A stretch of 64,000 bases of DNA from Phaeobacter sp. 11ANDIMAR09 (GCF_001294455.1 NZ_LIKT01000009.1:1-64000), one strand, 5' to 3'; positions 17,025-26,082 are shown, counted from the first letter of the stretch. The notes: generated by a model not told the origin, from the sequence alone. Translations and numbers: made by a program.

Positions 17025-18257
17025 TTAGGGGCGGCGATAGTCCTCGGGACGGATCCCATAGCGGGCCAGTTTGTCGTAAAAGGTCTTGCGCGGCAGTTTC
17101 AGTGCTTCAGCCGCGGCGGCAGCCCGGCCATTCTGACGGCCCAATGCGGCAATCAGCAAAGAGCGCTCCACCTGAGCCATCTGCTCGGCCAGCCCCAGCT
17201 CCGTCGCGCCGCTGACCTCATCTGGCATCCCTAGCACAAAACGCATAGCTGCCGACATCAAGGATCGCGCATTGCCGGGCCAATCCTGGGCCATCAGCGT
17301 CGCCAGATACTCCTGGCTGATCTGCGGAGCCTCAATCCCGGCCTGCTCAGCCGCCTGCGCCACATAGAGCCGGAACAAGACGGGGATATCGCCGGGGCGT
17401 TCCGCCAGCGACGGAATGCGCACGCGCATGCCTTCCAGCCGGTAGTAGAGATCCGCGCCAAAACTGCCCGCCGCCACCAGGGCAGCCAAATCGGCTGTAC
17501 TGCCCGCGATCAGCCGCGTCTCGCCGCTCTGTTCGATATAGTCCAGCACCGCATATTGCAGCGCCTCTGACAGGCCCGAAATTTCATCCAGAAAAAGAGA
17601 GCCCCCGGCTGCCTGCTGGCAAAGCTCCTGCAGATCCGCCGGGCTCAGCCCTGCCGATGGCGATTTGACAAAGGGCCCCTGCGCCCGCGGCGACATTAGA
17701 TGGATGACCTCTGCCACTTTGGAAATTCCGCTGCCCGCTGGCCCTGCCACCAGCACCTCGGCCAAGGTCGGGGAAACGGCCCGCACCCTTGAACGCAGCT
17801 CGTCCGATTGGGGGGAGGTGCCAAACAGCATACGCGCCGCCGGGTCGCCCTCTTCCAGCTGCTGTTTGAAATCGCGGTTTTCCAGCACCAGATTCCGGGT
17901 CTTGAGCGCCCGCTGCAACGCCGCCAGCAGGTCCGCCGTGACGCAGGGTTTTTCCAGAAATCCAAAAGCACCGCGCGACATCGCCTTGACTGCCATGGGA
18001 ATATCGCCCTCGCCGGTCAGCAGGATCACTGGCAGGTCCTCGTCAATGCTCTGCACATAGTCCAGCAGGTGAAACCCGTCCCTGCCTGGCATGCGAATAT
18101 CCGACAGGATCACCCCATCAAACTCTTCGGTGATCAGATCCTTTGCCGCGACAAAAGAGCCTGCCGTTATCGGCTCCAGATCATTCAGCTCCAGCGTTTG
18201 GGCCAGGGCTTCGCGCAGGGCGGCATCGTCATCGACGACCAAAACCTTTCGAGTCAT
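17025..18257 (-). CDS. dctD: DctD-type response regulator with degenerate AAA+ domain
   Basis: The 410-residue protein has a receiver domain with the acidic pocket near residues 9-11, phosphoacceptor Asp53 (LSDIRMPGRDG) and Lys103 (FLEKPC). An NtrC-like AAA+ domain and a C-terminal Fis HTH (NGRAAAAAEALKLPRKTFYD) follow. The AAA+ domain is unusual. Walker A reads AGPAGSGISK (171-180) instead of GESGTGKE. The ESELFGHEKGAFTGA segment that contacts sigma-54 is missing, the region before LFLDEIS (221-227) being shortened. It overlaps dctB by 4 bp (ATGA). It likely binds the palindromes upstream of dctP. Confidence 0.88.
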   Translation of the reverse strand: MTRKVLVVDDDAALREALAQTLELNDLEPITAGSFVAAKDLITEEFDGVILSDIRMPGRDGFHLLDYVQSIDEDLPVILLTGEGDIPMAVKAMSRGAFGFLEKPCVTADLLAALQRALKTRNLVLENRDFKQQLEEGDPAARMLFGTSPQSDELRSRVRAVSPTLAEVLVAGPAGSGISKVAEVIHLMSPRAQGPFVKSPSAGLSPADLQELCQQAAGGSLFLDEISGLSEALQYAVLDYIEQSGETRLIAGSTADLAALVAAGSFGADLYYRLEGMRVRIPSLAERPGDIPVLFRLYVAQAAEQAGIEAPQISQEYLATLMAQDWPGNARSLMSAAMRFVLGMPDEVSGATELGLAEQMAQVERSLLIAALGRQNGRAAAAAEALKLPRKTFYDKLARYGIRPEDYRRP

Positions 18258-19996
18258 GGCGCGGCATCCTCTATCCAGCGATCAAGCTCAACCGTAAACT
18301 CTGCTCCGCGCAGACCATTCTTACCACTGATATTGCCGCCAAAGCTCTGCAACAGCCCGTATGAAATCGACAGCCCCAGCCCCATGCCCTCAGAACTGCT
18401 CACCACTTTGGTCGAATAGAAGGGATCAAACATCTTTTCCGGCTCCTTGATGCCTGGCCCAATATCCGCCACCACAACAGCCAGCCGTGTTCCAGCCTCC
18501 AGAGTCATGGTAATCGCACGATCCTCTTGCCCCAGCATCGCATCGGCTGCATTATTGATAAGATTGACAAAAACCTGGGTGAGCCGCACTTCACCGCCCC
18601 AGGCATAGATCGGGCCGGCTTCCGCAGGAGGGGTCCAGCTCAGCGTCACATCATCCGTCTCCAGACGCGACGCGGTCAGCTCTACAGCGGTATTGACGAC
18701 CTGCACCAGATCCACCCGCGCCATGGGTTCATTTTCATTGCGCGAAAAGGCCCGCAGGTTTTTGATGATCCGTGCCATACGGGCCGACATGCTGGAAATG
18801 CGCGTCAGGTTTTCCCCTACTCGATCAATCTGACCACGCTGCAAAAAAGCATCGCCGTTTTCCGCAAATTGCTGGATCGCCATCAGCGGCTGGTTCAGCT
18901 CGTGACTGATCCCGGCCGACATCTGCCCCAGTGCCGAAAGTTTACCAGCCTGCACCAGTTCTTCCTGCGCCTTTTTCAAGGCCGCCTCGGCCTCTTCACG
19001 CTCGCTGACTTCGCGGCGCAGCTGGCTGTTGGTAGATTGCAGCGCCCGGGTGCGGGTTTCCACCCGGCTCTCCAGAACCGCATTGGCCTCGGCCAGGCTG
19101 CGGCGGCGTTCCATGGTCAGGAACAAAAAGATGCCAAAGGCCAGGCAGAGAGCCCCCAAAGCTGCCGCCTGCAACAGGGCCAACCGGCGGGCCGGCGCCA
19201 CATCCACCAGAATTTGCCCCTTCAAGCCGATGACTGGTAGGGCCACTGACAGGTGCAGAGCCCGATGTGGAAGATAGGCATTGCCTGAGAGCTTCCAAAT
19301 CTCATAGCCACCAACCCTCGACACCGAGTAATCCAAACGTGCGCCCTTTACTTCAGGCAAGGCCACCCTGACATTGCGAGGCCGCCAGAACAGCAGCTCT
19401 GGCCGGTTGGAGATAAACACCTCCCCCTCGTCATTGGTGAAAAACACCGCAGGCAGCGAGCCACGCCATGTCTGTTCCACGTCTTCGACATCGGCGACCA
19501 CAACAAGCACACCGGACACCCCGGCCTGCGAGGTAAAACTGGGGGCCGCATAGAAATAGGCGCGGCGCCCATTCTCGGTCAGTACATTCGAGCCAACGCC
19601 CAAAGCCCCCTGCATGGCCCGGCGAAAATAGTCAGCCTGCGAAACGTCGCCGCCCGTCACCCCAGCAGCGGCAGCAAGTACCCTTCCCTCAGGATCGGCA
19701 TAAAAAACGTCCAGAGCCGAGGTCTTATCGGCAATGCCGCGCAGCACCTGATGGGCCGCCTCACGACCGCCTGGGGTATCCAGCTGATCCAGCACCGGAT
19801 GATCCGCCATCAGTACCGCCAGTTCCTGATAAATCTGCAGCTGGGTGCTGACCCGGTCCGAGGCCAGCGCCAGATCCGCATCACTACGCTTTGCCAGAGA
19901 ATCAAGCGCCTGTCGGTAGCCATAGATCCAGGTCGCACCGACTATTAAGGACACTGCAAGCGCAAACCCCAGCAGTAACAGCCATCGTTGCATCAC
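18254..19996 (-). CDS. dctB: DctB-type sensor histidine kinase
   Basis: The 580-residue inner-membrane kinase has a first helix at residues 5-25, then a periplasmic double-PAS sensing region (for example VFYADPEGRVLAAAAGV and AYFYAAPSFTSQAGVSGVLV). A second helix (LLQAAALGALCLAFGIFLFL) is followed by a coiled coil. The HisKA box is GQMSAGISHELNQPLMAIQQ. The ATPase domain has NLINNAADAM, DIGPGI and GMGLGLSISYGLLQSFGG. DctB proteins sense periplasmic C4-dicarboxylates and phosphorylate DctD. Its dctD partner overlaps at the stop codon. Confidence 0.93.
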   Translation of the reverse strand: MMQRWLLLLGFALAVSLIVGATWIYGYRQALDSLAKRSDADLALASDRVSTQLQIYQELAVLMADHPVLDQLDTPGGREAAHQVLRGIADKTSALDVFYADPEGRVLAAAAGVTGGDVSQADYFRRAMQGALGVGSNVLTENGRRAYFYAAPSFTSQAGVSGVLVVVADVEDVEQTWRGSLPAVFFTNDEGEVFISNRPELLFWRPRNVRVALPEVKGARLDYSVSRVGGYEIWKLSGNAYLPHRALHLSVALPVIGLKGQILVDVAPARRLALLQAAALGALCLAFGIFLFLTMERRRSLAEANAVLESRVETRTRALQSTNSQLRREVSEREEAEAALKKAQEELVQAGKLSALGQMSAGISHELNQPLMAIQQFAENGDAFLQRGQIDRVGENLTRISSMSARMARIIKNLRAFSRNENEPMARVDLVQVVNTAVELTASRLETDDVTLSWTPPAEAGPIYAWGGEVRLTQVFVNLINNAADAMLGQEDRAITMTLEAGTRLAVVVADIGPGIKEPEKMFDPFYSTKVVSSSEGMGLGLSISYGLLQSFGGNISGKNGLRGAEFTVELDRWIEDAAP

Positions 19997-20081
19997 GTTT
20001 CGGCTCTCTCTCGATCTGTATTTTTTAGCAGTCTAACAAGACTGCCCTTGCAAAGACCAGCCATGACGGCAAAGTCGCCGC

Positions 20082-21272
20082 ATGACTCAGATGAAATCAG
20101 TGCAGCAATCGCCGACAGATCCCGCCTTTGTGCAGGATCCCTACCCGTTTTACCAAAAGGCCCGTGCCCAGGCCGGACTGAACTATTGGCAGGACTACGG
20201 CATGCCTGCCGCCTTTCGCCGGGCCGCCGTGCATGCCATCCTACGCGATCGCCGTTTTGGCCGCGAAATCCCGGCTGAACTGGCGCAGCCCGCACCAGCC
20301 CATCTTGCCCCCTTTCTCGCAGTTGAGGCCCATTCCATGCTGGAGGCCGAACCACCCCGCCATACCCGGCTGCGCCGTCTGGTGATGCGCGCCTTCACCT
20401 CGCGCCAGATTGCCGCACAGCGTGAGGATCTCCAGTATCTTTGTCATGATCTGATCGATGCCTTCCCAGATCAGCCCTTTGACCTTCTCGCCGCCTATTG
20501 CACCCAGATCCCGGTGATCACCATCTGTCGCCTGCTCGGCGTGCCCAGTGATATGGCCCCACAGCTGTTGCGCTGGTCCCATGACATGGTGGCTATGTAT
20601 CAGGCGCGCAAAACCCACGAAACGGAGCTTGCCGCCGCCAAGGCCTCTGCCGAGTTTGCCCATTTTCTGCGCGCCTATATCACCAAGCGCCGGTCAGATC
20701 CGCGCGATGATCTGCTCACCCATCTCATCACCGCCGAAGAAGAGGGCGACAAGCTCAGCGCCGACGAACTCATCGGCACCTGTATTCTCTTGCTCAACGC
20801 CGGCCACGAGGCCACGGTCCATGCCTTGGGAAATGGCGTCAAAACTCTGCTGCAACAGGGATGGCAACCGGACTGGCTGGCACCGGCGGGAATCGAACAA
20901 CTGGTCGAAGAAATACTGCGCTTTGATCCGCCTTTGCATATGTTCACCCGCTACGCCTATGAGGAGGCCGAGGTCATGGGCCATAGCTTCCAGCGGGGCG
21001 ATCAGGTGGCGCTGCTGCTCGCCTCGGCCAATCGTGACCCAGCAGCCGAAGAGGCCCCGGAGGTGTTCGACCCAACCCGCCCGGCACGCACCAATATGAG
21101 CTTTGGTGGCGGGTTACATTTCTGCGTCGGCGCTCCGCTCGCACGCATGGAGATGCAGATTGCCCTGCCGATCCTGTTTGACCGCTGCCCGGATCTCGCG
21201 CTGGCCGCCCCCCCAGACTACAGCAACAGCTACCATTTCCACGGGCTCACCCATCTGATGGTCACCCGCTAG
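20082..21272 (+). CDS. Cytochrome P450
   Basis: The 396-residue soluble class I-type P450 has the I-helix oxygen-activation motif LLNAGHEATVHALG and the K-helix EEILRFDPP (E-x-x-R). The heme loop FGGGLHFCVGAPLARMEM has the axial Cys near residue 347. Electrons would come from an unlinked ferredoxin/reductase; none is adjacent. The substrate is not predictable. It is divergent from dctB with an 85-bp gap. Its ATG lacks a strong ribosome site, and an ATG three codons in is possible. Confidence 0.9.
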   Translation: MTQMKSVQQSPTDPAFVQDPYPFYQKARAQAGLNYWQDYGMPAAFRRAAVHAILRDRRFGREIPAELAQPAPAHLAPFLAVEAHSMLEAEPPRHTRLRRLVMRAFTSRQIAAQREDLQYLCHDLIDAFPDQPFDLLAAYCTQIPVITICRLLGVPSDMAPQLLRWSHDMVAMYQARKTHETELAAAKASAEFAHFLRAYITKRRSDPRDDLLTHLITAEEEGDKLSADELIGTCILLLNAGHEATVHALGNGVKTLLQQGWQPDWLAPAGIEQLVEEILRFDPPLHMFTRYAYEEAEVMGHSFQRGDQVALLLASANRDPAAEEAPEVFDPTRPARTNMSFGGGLHFCVGAPLARMEMQIALPILFDRCPDLALAAPPDYSNSYHFHGLTHLMVTR

Positions 21273-21366
21273 GCCTGCCGCTTCGCGAGTCAAGGAGGGC
21301 CAAAGGTCCCCGTGCCCCGCACGGCTTGTCCTTGACGCGCTAAACAGGTCAAACTGGATATGGCGT

Positions 21367-21392
21367 CGTCAGGGGCAGATCTGCCCCTGACG
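21367..21392. repeat. 26-bp perfect palindrome between the P450 and Lrp genes
   Basis: The centre is GGGGCAGATCTGCCCC, extended perfectly to 26 bp (21367-21392). It lies 95 bp after the P450 stop, between convergent genes. There is no spacer loop and no T-run on either side. It could be a weak terminator, a cruciform, or a binding site. Confidence 0.5.
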
Positions 21393-21493
21393 CGCTTCTC
21401 AGCAGATTGACAAGACATCCCATTTCACTGCCGCCCGCGTTCTGCGTCGCCGCGCCACAAACTGAAATAGGCGCGCGGTAGCGCTCCTTTGAC

Positions 21494-21967
21494 CTAAGCC
21501 CCGCTCTCCAGGGGGAGCATGGTGGTGGATTTGATCTCCTCCATGGACAAAAGCGCCGTGACATTATGCACCTTAACCTCCGAAATCAGCGCCTGATAAA
21601 AGACATCATAGGCCCGGGCGTTCTGCACCCGCACCTTGAGGATATAGTCGATATCCCCCGCCAGACGATGCGCCTCCTGCACCTCGGGGCGGTCGCGCAG
21701 CGCTTTTAGAAACCGCGCCTGCCAATCCGCCTCGTGCTCCGAGGTGCGGATCAGCACAAAGAAACAGGCCTCAAAACCCAGAGCCTCGGCATCCAGCACC
21801 ACCGTTTGCTGGCCAATGATCCCGGCCTCGCGCAATTTGCGGATCCGATTCCACACCGGGGTCTTCGAACTGCCCACTTGGCGGGCAATTTCATCCAACG
21901 ATTGCCCCGCATCGCGTTGCAGCTCCGCCAGAATTTTCCGGTCGGTGGCATCGATCCGCACTGTCAT
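21494..21967 (-). CDS. Lrp/AsnC family regulator, divergent from the sulfate assimilation operon
   Basis: The 157-residue protein has an Lrp HTH (IDATDRKILAELQRDAGQSL and GSSKTPVWNRIRKLREAGII). The RAM domain includes HRLAGDIDYILKVRVQNARAY. The start at 21967 is used because GAGGGAAT is well spaced; an ATG two codons upstream is possible. The gene is head-to-head with cysG-cysI-cysH, so it is the likely regulator of cysteine or sulfite metabolism, with a sulfur amino acid as plausible effector. In enteric bacteria the unrelated LysR protein CysB does this; none is present here. Confidence 0.88.
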   Translation of the reverse strand: MTVRIDATDRKILAELQRDAGQSLDEIARQVGSSKTPVWNRIRKLREAGIIGQQTVVLDAEALGFEACFFVLIRTSEHEADWQARFLKALRDRPEVQEAHRLAGDIDYILKVRVQNARAYDVFYQALISEVKVHNVTALLSMEEIKSTTMLPLESGA

Positions 21968-22061
21968 TCTCATATTCCCTCTGTTTCAGGACCAATCTAT
22001 CCGACCTACGGACAGAATGGAACAAACAACCTTATTTACCCCAGCATATGGCGTAATGGCG

Positions 22062-22072
22062 GGAATATTTCC
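22062..22072. promoter_or_regulatory. Possible Lrp operator upstream of cysG
   Basis: GGAATATTTCC is a short A/T-centred palindrome in the 146-bp divergent region. It lies 41 bp before the cysG start, a plausible but unproven site for the adjacent Lrp regulator. Confidence 0.3.
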
Positions 22073-22113
22073 TATATCTATCCCTAAGTCAAACACCAGC
22101 AATGAGGCCAGAC

Positions 22114-22932
22114 ATGACCGGTCCCGTCACACATACCGCAAAAGCCACCGCTCACATCCGCAGCGGCATGTGTTGCCTTGTCAAAGGTCAGGTTGCCTTC
22201 GCCGGCTCTGGTCCGGGCGATCCCGACCTTTTGACCGTAAAAGTTGCCCGTGCCTTGCAGGAGGCCGAGGTCATTCTCTTTGATCGTCTGGTGAGCGCCG
22301 AAATCCTCGCTCTGGCAGGCAAACAGGCCCTGCTCGAAGATGTTGGCAAAGAGGGCTTTGGCCCCTCGATGAGCCAGACTGAGATCTGCGCCCGCATGGT
22401 GGCCCATGCGCAGGCCGGCAAAAAGGTTCTGCGGCTGAAGTCCGGCGACCCCACCATTTTTGGTCGACTGGACGAGGAACTCACTGCCTGCGAGGAAGCC
22501 GGTGTGACCTATCAGATCATGCCCGGCATCACGGCCGCCTCGGCTGCCGTCGCTGGCATTGGTCAGAGCCTCACCCAGCGCGGACGCAATTCATCAGTGC
22601 GCTTTCTCACCGGCCACGACATGAAAGGCTTTGCCGATCAGGACTGGACCGCCCTGGCTCGCCCCGGTGAGGTCGCCGCCATCTACATGGGCAAAAAATC
22701 AGCGCGTTTTGTGCAGGGCCGCCTGATCATGCACGGGGCGCTGCGCTCCACACCTGTGACCCTGGTGGAAAACGCCTCGCGCCCCAATCAGCGTATTCTG
22801 GAGACCACTCTGGACCGCCTGCCCACAGATCTTGCCGAGGCCGGTTTTGACGGCCCGGCCCTAACCTTTCTTGGACTCGCCCCGCGTCAAAGCATGGCCG
22901 CCCTCACAGACCTGAACATGGAGCTTGCATAA
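22114..22932 (+). CDS. Uroporphyrinogen-III C-methyltransferase (siroheme synthesis)
   Basis: The 272-residue SUMT methylates uroporphyrinogen III to precorrin-2 for siroheme, the cofactor of the sulfite reductase encoded two genes downstream. Family motifs: GSGPGDPDLLTVKVARAL, LFDRLVSAEIL, LKSGDPTIFGRLDEEL and PGITAASAAVAGIGQSLTQR. It lacks the N-terminal dehydrogenase/chelatase domain of enterobacterial CysG. AGG lies six bases before the start used here; an ATG at 22102 is in frame. The stop shares a base with the next start (TAATG). Confidence 0.92.
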   Translation: MTGPVTHTAKATAHIRSGMCCLVKGQVAFAGSGPGDPDLLTVKVARALQEAEVILFDRLVSAEILALAGKQALLEDVGKEGFGPSMSQTEICARMVAHAQAGKKVLRLKSGDPTIFGRLDEELTACEEAGVTYQIMPGITAASAAVAGIGQSLTQRGRNSSVRFLTGHDMKGFADQDWTALARPGEVAAIYMGKKSARFVQGRLIMHGALRSTPVTLVENASRPNQRILETTLDRLPTDLAEAGFDGPALTFLGLAPRQSMAALTDLNMELA

Positions 22933-23240
22933 TGGCCCGCGCCTTTACGCCCAAAGTCATCACCGCCAATGACCTGCTGGAAGGTGATGTGATCTATTTC
23001 ACTGCAGAAGACACCTGGACGCGCGAATTGTCCGAAGCAGAGCTCATTACCGACGAAGCCGTCGCACCGCTGCGCCTGCTGGATGCAGAAAAGCAGAACA
23101 TTAAAATTGTAGGAGCCTATCTGGCCGATGCCCAGGCTGGCCCCAACGGACCGGAACCAACCCACTTCCGCGAGGATTTCCGTCGCAAGGGTCCATCGAA
23201 CTATAGCCACGGCAAACAGGAGGCCTTCGCCAATGTATAA
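22932..23240 (+). CDS. DUF2849-family protein of the sulfite reductase operon
   Basis: This 102-residue soluble protein is translationally coupled on both sides: it shares one base with the SUMT stop and overlaps the sulfite reductase start by 8 bp. The sequence has ITANDLLEGDVIYFTAEDTW and a polar C-terminus ending GPSNYSHGKQEAFANV, recognisable as the DUF2849 family seen in alphaproteobacterial cys operons. No enzymatic motif is visible. A helper role in sulfite reductase assembly or electron delivery is inferred only from its fixed position. Confidence 0.8.
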   Translation: MARAFTPKVITANDLLEGDVIYFTAEDTWTRELSEAELITDEAVAPLRLLDAEKQNIKIVGAYLADAQAGPNGPEPTHFREDFRRKGPSNYSHGKQEAFANV

Positions 23241-24897
23241 GTACAACGCCTTTGACGAAGCCTTTCTGGCTGAACGCAACGCCCAGTTCCGGGCCCAGGT
23301 AGAGCGCCGCATCGACGGCTCCCTCACCGAGGACGAGTTCAAGCCCCTGCGCCTGATGAATGGCGTCTATCTGCAGCTGCACGCCTATATGCTGCGGGTG
23401 GCGATCCCCTATGGCACCCTGAATTCAGCCCAGATGCGCCAGTTGGCGCTGCTGGCTGAAAAATGGGACAAGGGCTATGGCCATTTCACCACCCGTCAGA
23501 ACATCCAGTACAACTGGCCCAAACTGCCCGACATCCCCGATATGCTGGATGCCCTGGGTGAGGTTGGCCTGCATGCGATCCAGACCTCGGGCAATACCAT
23601 CCGCAACACCACTGCGGATCACTTTGCCGGTGCCGCCGCCGATGAGCTCACTGATCCCCGCCCCTATGCGGAACTCATTCGCCAGTGGTCCACTGACCAC
23701 CCCGAATTCCAGTTCCTGGGCCGCAAGTTCAAGATCGGTATCACCGGCAGCCCCAATGACCGCGCTGTGGTCAAGGCCCATGACGTGGGTCTGCGCATGG
23801 TGGAAAAAGACGGCGAGATCGGTTTTGAAGTCATCGTTGGTGGCGGCCTTGGCCGTACGCCAATGGTGGGCAAGGTCATTCGTGACTTCCTGCCGCAGCC
23901 GGATCTGCTGCCCTACCTTGAATCCGTACTCAGCGTTTACAACGTGCTGGGCCGTCGCGATAACAAATACAAGGCCCGCATCAAGATCACCGTTCAGGAG
24001 AACGGTATCGACAAGATCCGCGAGCTGGTCGAGGCCCGCTTTGAAGAGCGCCGCCACGAGTTTGACGGCACCGATCAGGCCCTGCTGGCCGAAATCAAAA
24101 CCCATTTTGCCGCGCCTCAGTTCCGTTCGGGTGACACCAGCGCCTTTGACGCGACCTACAGCGCCGATCCGGTGTTCCGTGCCTGGGCCGACACCAATCT
24201 GGCCGCGCACCGCCAGGCAGACCACGCCATTGTCACCGTCTCGATCAAGGCCCATGGCCAGACACCGGGTGATGCCAGCGGCGGGCAGATGCGCGTCCTC
24301 GCGGATCTGGCCGAAGAATTCGGCTATGACGAGCTGCGCATCAGCCACCAGCAGAATGTGATCCTCCCGCATGTTCACAAATCGGACCTGCCCGCGGTTC
24401 ATGCCCGTCTCAAAGATCACGGCTTGGCCACTGCCAATGTGGGCCTGATCTCGGATATCATCGCCTGCCCTGGCATGGATTACTGCGCCCTGGCCACTGC
24501 GCGCTCGATCCCCGTCGCTCAGGAGATCGCCACCCGTTTTGACGATCTAAAGCTGGAGCATGACATTGGTCATCTGCAGATCAAGATCTCGGGCTGTATC
24601 AATGCCTGTGGCCATCACCACGTGGCGCACATCGGCATTCTGGGGCTGGACCGCGCCGGGGTGGAGAACTACCAGATCACCCTGGGCGGCGACGCCACCG
24701 AGACCGCTGCCATCGGCAAACGCACCGGTCCCGGCTTTGCCTATGACGAGATCGTCCCGGCGGTAGAGCGCCTGGTCGAGACCTATCTTGCGATCCGGAC
24801 CAGCGAAGAGGAAACCTTCCTGGAAACCTATCGCCGCCTTGGCATGGAGCCCTTCAAGACCGCGCTCTACCCCGAGGCTCAGAAAAAGGTAGCATAG
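23233..24897 (+). CDS. cysI: Assimilatory sulfite reductase (siroheme/4Fe-4S hemoprotein)
   Basis: The 554-residue enzyme reduces sulfite to sulfide. The nitrite/sulfite reductase repeats are present: GYGHFTTRQNIQYNWPKLPD, TSGNTIRNTTADHFAG, FKIGITGSPNDRA, VGGGLGRTP. The siroheme/[4Fe-4S] cysteines occur in CPGMDYCALA and GCINACGHHH. It starts at 23233 inside the end of the DUF2849 gene. Codons further upstream are out of context. With no CysJ flavoprotein nearby and ferredoxin-NADP reductase downstream, a ferredoxin-dependent reaction is likely. Nitrite reductase is an alternative, but the cysH linkage favours sulfite. Confidence 0.92.
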   Translation: MYKYNAFDEAFLAERNAQFRAQVERRIDGSLTEDEFKPLRLMNGVYLQLHAYMLRVAIPYGTLNSAQMRQLALLAEKWDKGYGHFTTRQNIQYNWPKLPDIPDMLDALGEVGLHAIQTSGNTIRNTTADHFAGAAADELTDPRPYAELIRQWSTDHPEFQFLGRKFKIGITGSPNDRAVVKAHDVGLRMVEKDGEIGFEVIVGGGLGRTPMVGKVIRDFLPQPDLLPYLESVLSVYNVLGRRDNKYKARIKITVQENGIDKIRELVEARFEERRHEFDGTDQALLAEIKTHFAAPQFRSGDTSAFDATYSADPVFRAWADTNLAAHRQADHAIVTVSIKAHGQTPGDASGGQMRVLADLAEEFGYDELRISHQQNVILPHVHKSDLPAVHARLKDHGLATANVGLISDIIACPGMDYCALATARSIPVAQEIATRFDDLKLEHDIGHLQIKISGCINACGHHHVAHIGILGLDRAGVENYQITLGGDATETAAIGKRTGPGFAYDEIVPAVERLVETYLAIRTSEEETFLETYRRLGMEPFKTALYPEAQKKVA

Positions 24898-24901
24898 CCC
24901 C

Positions 24902-25675
24902 ATGGTGAACCTTGAAACACAAAAGACCGAGGCGAGAGGGCCCATCGTCTCTCAGCCCGAGTTGATTGAAAAGGCAGCGGGCCTCAACGCCCGCTACCGC
25001 CACCATTCGGCCACCGCCGTGATGCAGGGGGCGCTGGAGAATGCGGGCCATATCGCGCTGGTCTCCAGCTTTGGCGCTGAATCCGTGGTGCTGTTGCATA
25101 TGGCCGCCGTAATCGACCCGATAGTGCCGGTGCTTTTTGTTGATACCGAACTGTTGTTCACCGAAACGCTGGTCTACCAGCAGGAGGTGAGCGAACGTCT
25201 GGGCCTGCGCAATGTTCAGATCGTCAAGGCAGCAGATATCGCAGCCAAAGACCCCTATGGCGCGCTACGGTTTTCCGACACCGATGCCTGCTGTGCGCTG
25301 CGCAAGACCGCGCCGCTGCAGGCGGCACTGGATGGCTTTGACGGCTGGATCACTGGACGCAAACGCTTTCAGGCCGGCAGCCGGGCCGCGCTGGAGTTCT
25401 TTGAGGTGGAAGAGACCAGCCAGGGCGCAACCGGGCGCATCAAGATCAATCCACTGGCCCATTGGGCGCCAGAAGATGTGCGCGCCTATATGACCGAAAA
25501 TCGCCTGCCACGGCATCCGCTGGTGGCCAAGGGCTATCCTTCGATCGGCTGTGCCCCCTGCACCAGCCCGGTTGCCGCCGGCGAAGACCCCCGCGCCGGA
25601 CGCTGGCGTGACCAGAACAAAGAAGAATGCGGCATTCACGTGGTGAATGGCAAATTCATCCGCACAGGAGCATGA
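24902..25675 (+). CDS. cysH: Phosphosulfate reductase (APS-type) of sulfate assimilation
   Basis: The 257-residue enzyme reduces adenylylsulfate (or PAPS) to sulfite. It carries the paired cysteines that bind a [4Fe-4S] cluster: CC at residues 130-131 (DACCALRKTAPL) and CxxC at 217-220 (SIGCAPCTSP). The nucleophilic Cys243 is in KEECGIH. The cluster cysteines indicate the APS-preferring class. The nucleotide-binding part contains VSSFGAESVVLLHM. It begins four bases after cysI stops, and its product is the cysI substrate. Confidence 0.93.
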   Translation: MVNLETQKTEARGPIVSQPELIEKAAGLNARYRHHSATAVMQGALENAGHIALVSSFGAESVVLLHMAAVIDPIVPVLFVDTELLFTETLVYQQEVSERLGLRNVQIVKAADIAAKDPYGALRFSDTDACCALRKTAPLQAALDGFDGWITGRKRFQAGSRAALEFFEVEETSQGATGRIKINPLAHWAPEDVRAYMTENRLPRHPLVAKGYPSIGCAPCTSPVAAGEDPRAGRWRDQNKEECGIHVVNGKFIRTGA

Positions 25676-25680
25676 GTGAC

Positions 25681-26082
25681 ATGACTGTAATCGTAAGTGA
25701 TGCGGGCTTTGGTCCCGAGACCTGGGCCGCAGGCTTTGAAGGCGAAACCGCTCTGGATCTTGCCTCCGACACCGATCCCGCCAGCCTGGGCAGCCAGCTT
25801 GCTGGGGTCGAGATGATCCGCATCGATTTTCCCAGCTTTGCCGATGGTCGCGGCTTTACCCTGGCGCGTCAGCTGCGGCTGATGGGCTATACTGGTCGTC
25901 TGCGCGCCAAGGGCCATGTGCTGGCCGACCAATATGCCATGGCGCGCCGCACCGGCTTTGACGAGGTGGAAATCAGCGATGATCTGGCCACCCGCCAACC
26001 GCAAGAGCAATGGCTTGCACGCGCGCAATGGGGCGCCCATAACTACCAGGCCCGCCTGCGCGGTGGCTCTGCCGCCGGCTAA
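25681..26082 (+). CDS. DUF934-family protein of the sulfate assimilation operon
   Basis: The 133-residue protein belongs to the DUF934 family, found beside cysH/cysI in proteobacteria. FPSFADGRGFTLARQLRLMG and GHVLADQYAMARRTGFDEVE are the recognisable stretches. AGGAG ends 11 bases before the ATG at 25681; an ATG at 25672 overlapping the cysH stop is also open but too close to that site. Function is unknown; an oxidoreductase accessory role has been guessed from context in this family. Confidence 0.82.
   Translation: MTVIVSDAGFGPETWAAGFEGETALDLASDTDPASLGSQLAGVEMIRIDFPSFADGRGFTLARQLRLMGYTGRLRAKGHVLADQYAMARRTGFDEVEISDDLATRQPQEQWLARAQWGAHNYQARLRGGSAAG

Noticed and set aside
23425-24420. 331-codon minus-strand frame opposite cysI
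   Set aside because: It mirrors the conserved sulfite reductase frame and has no ribosome site or motif.
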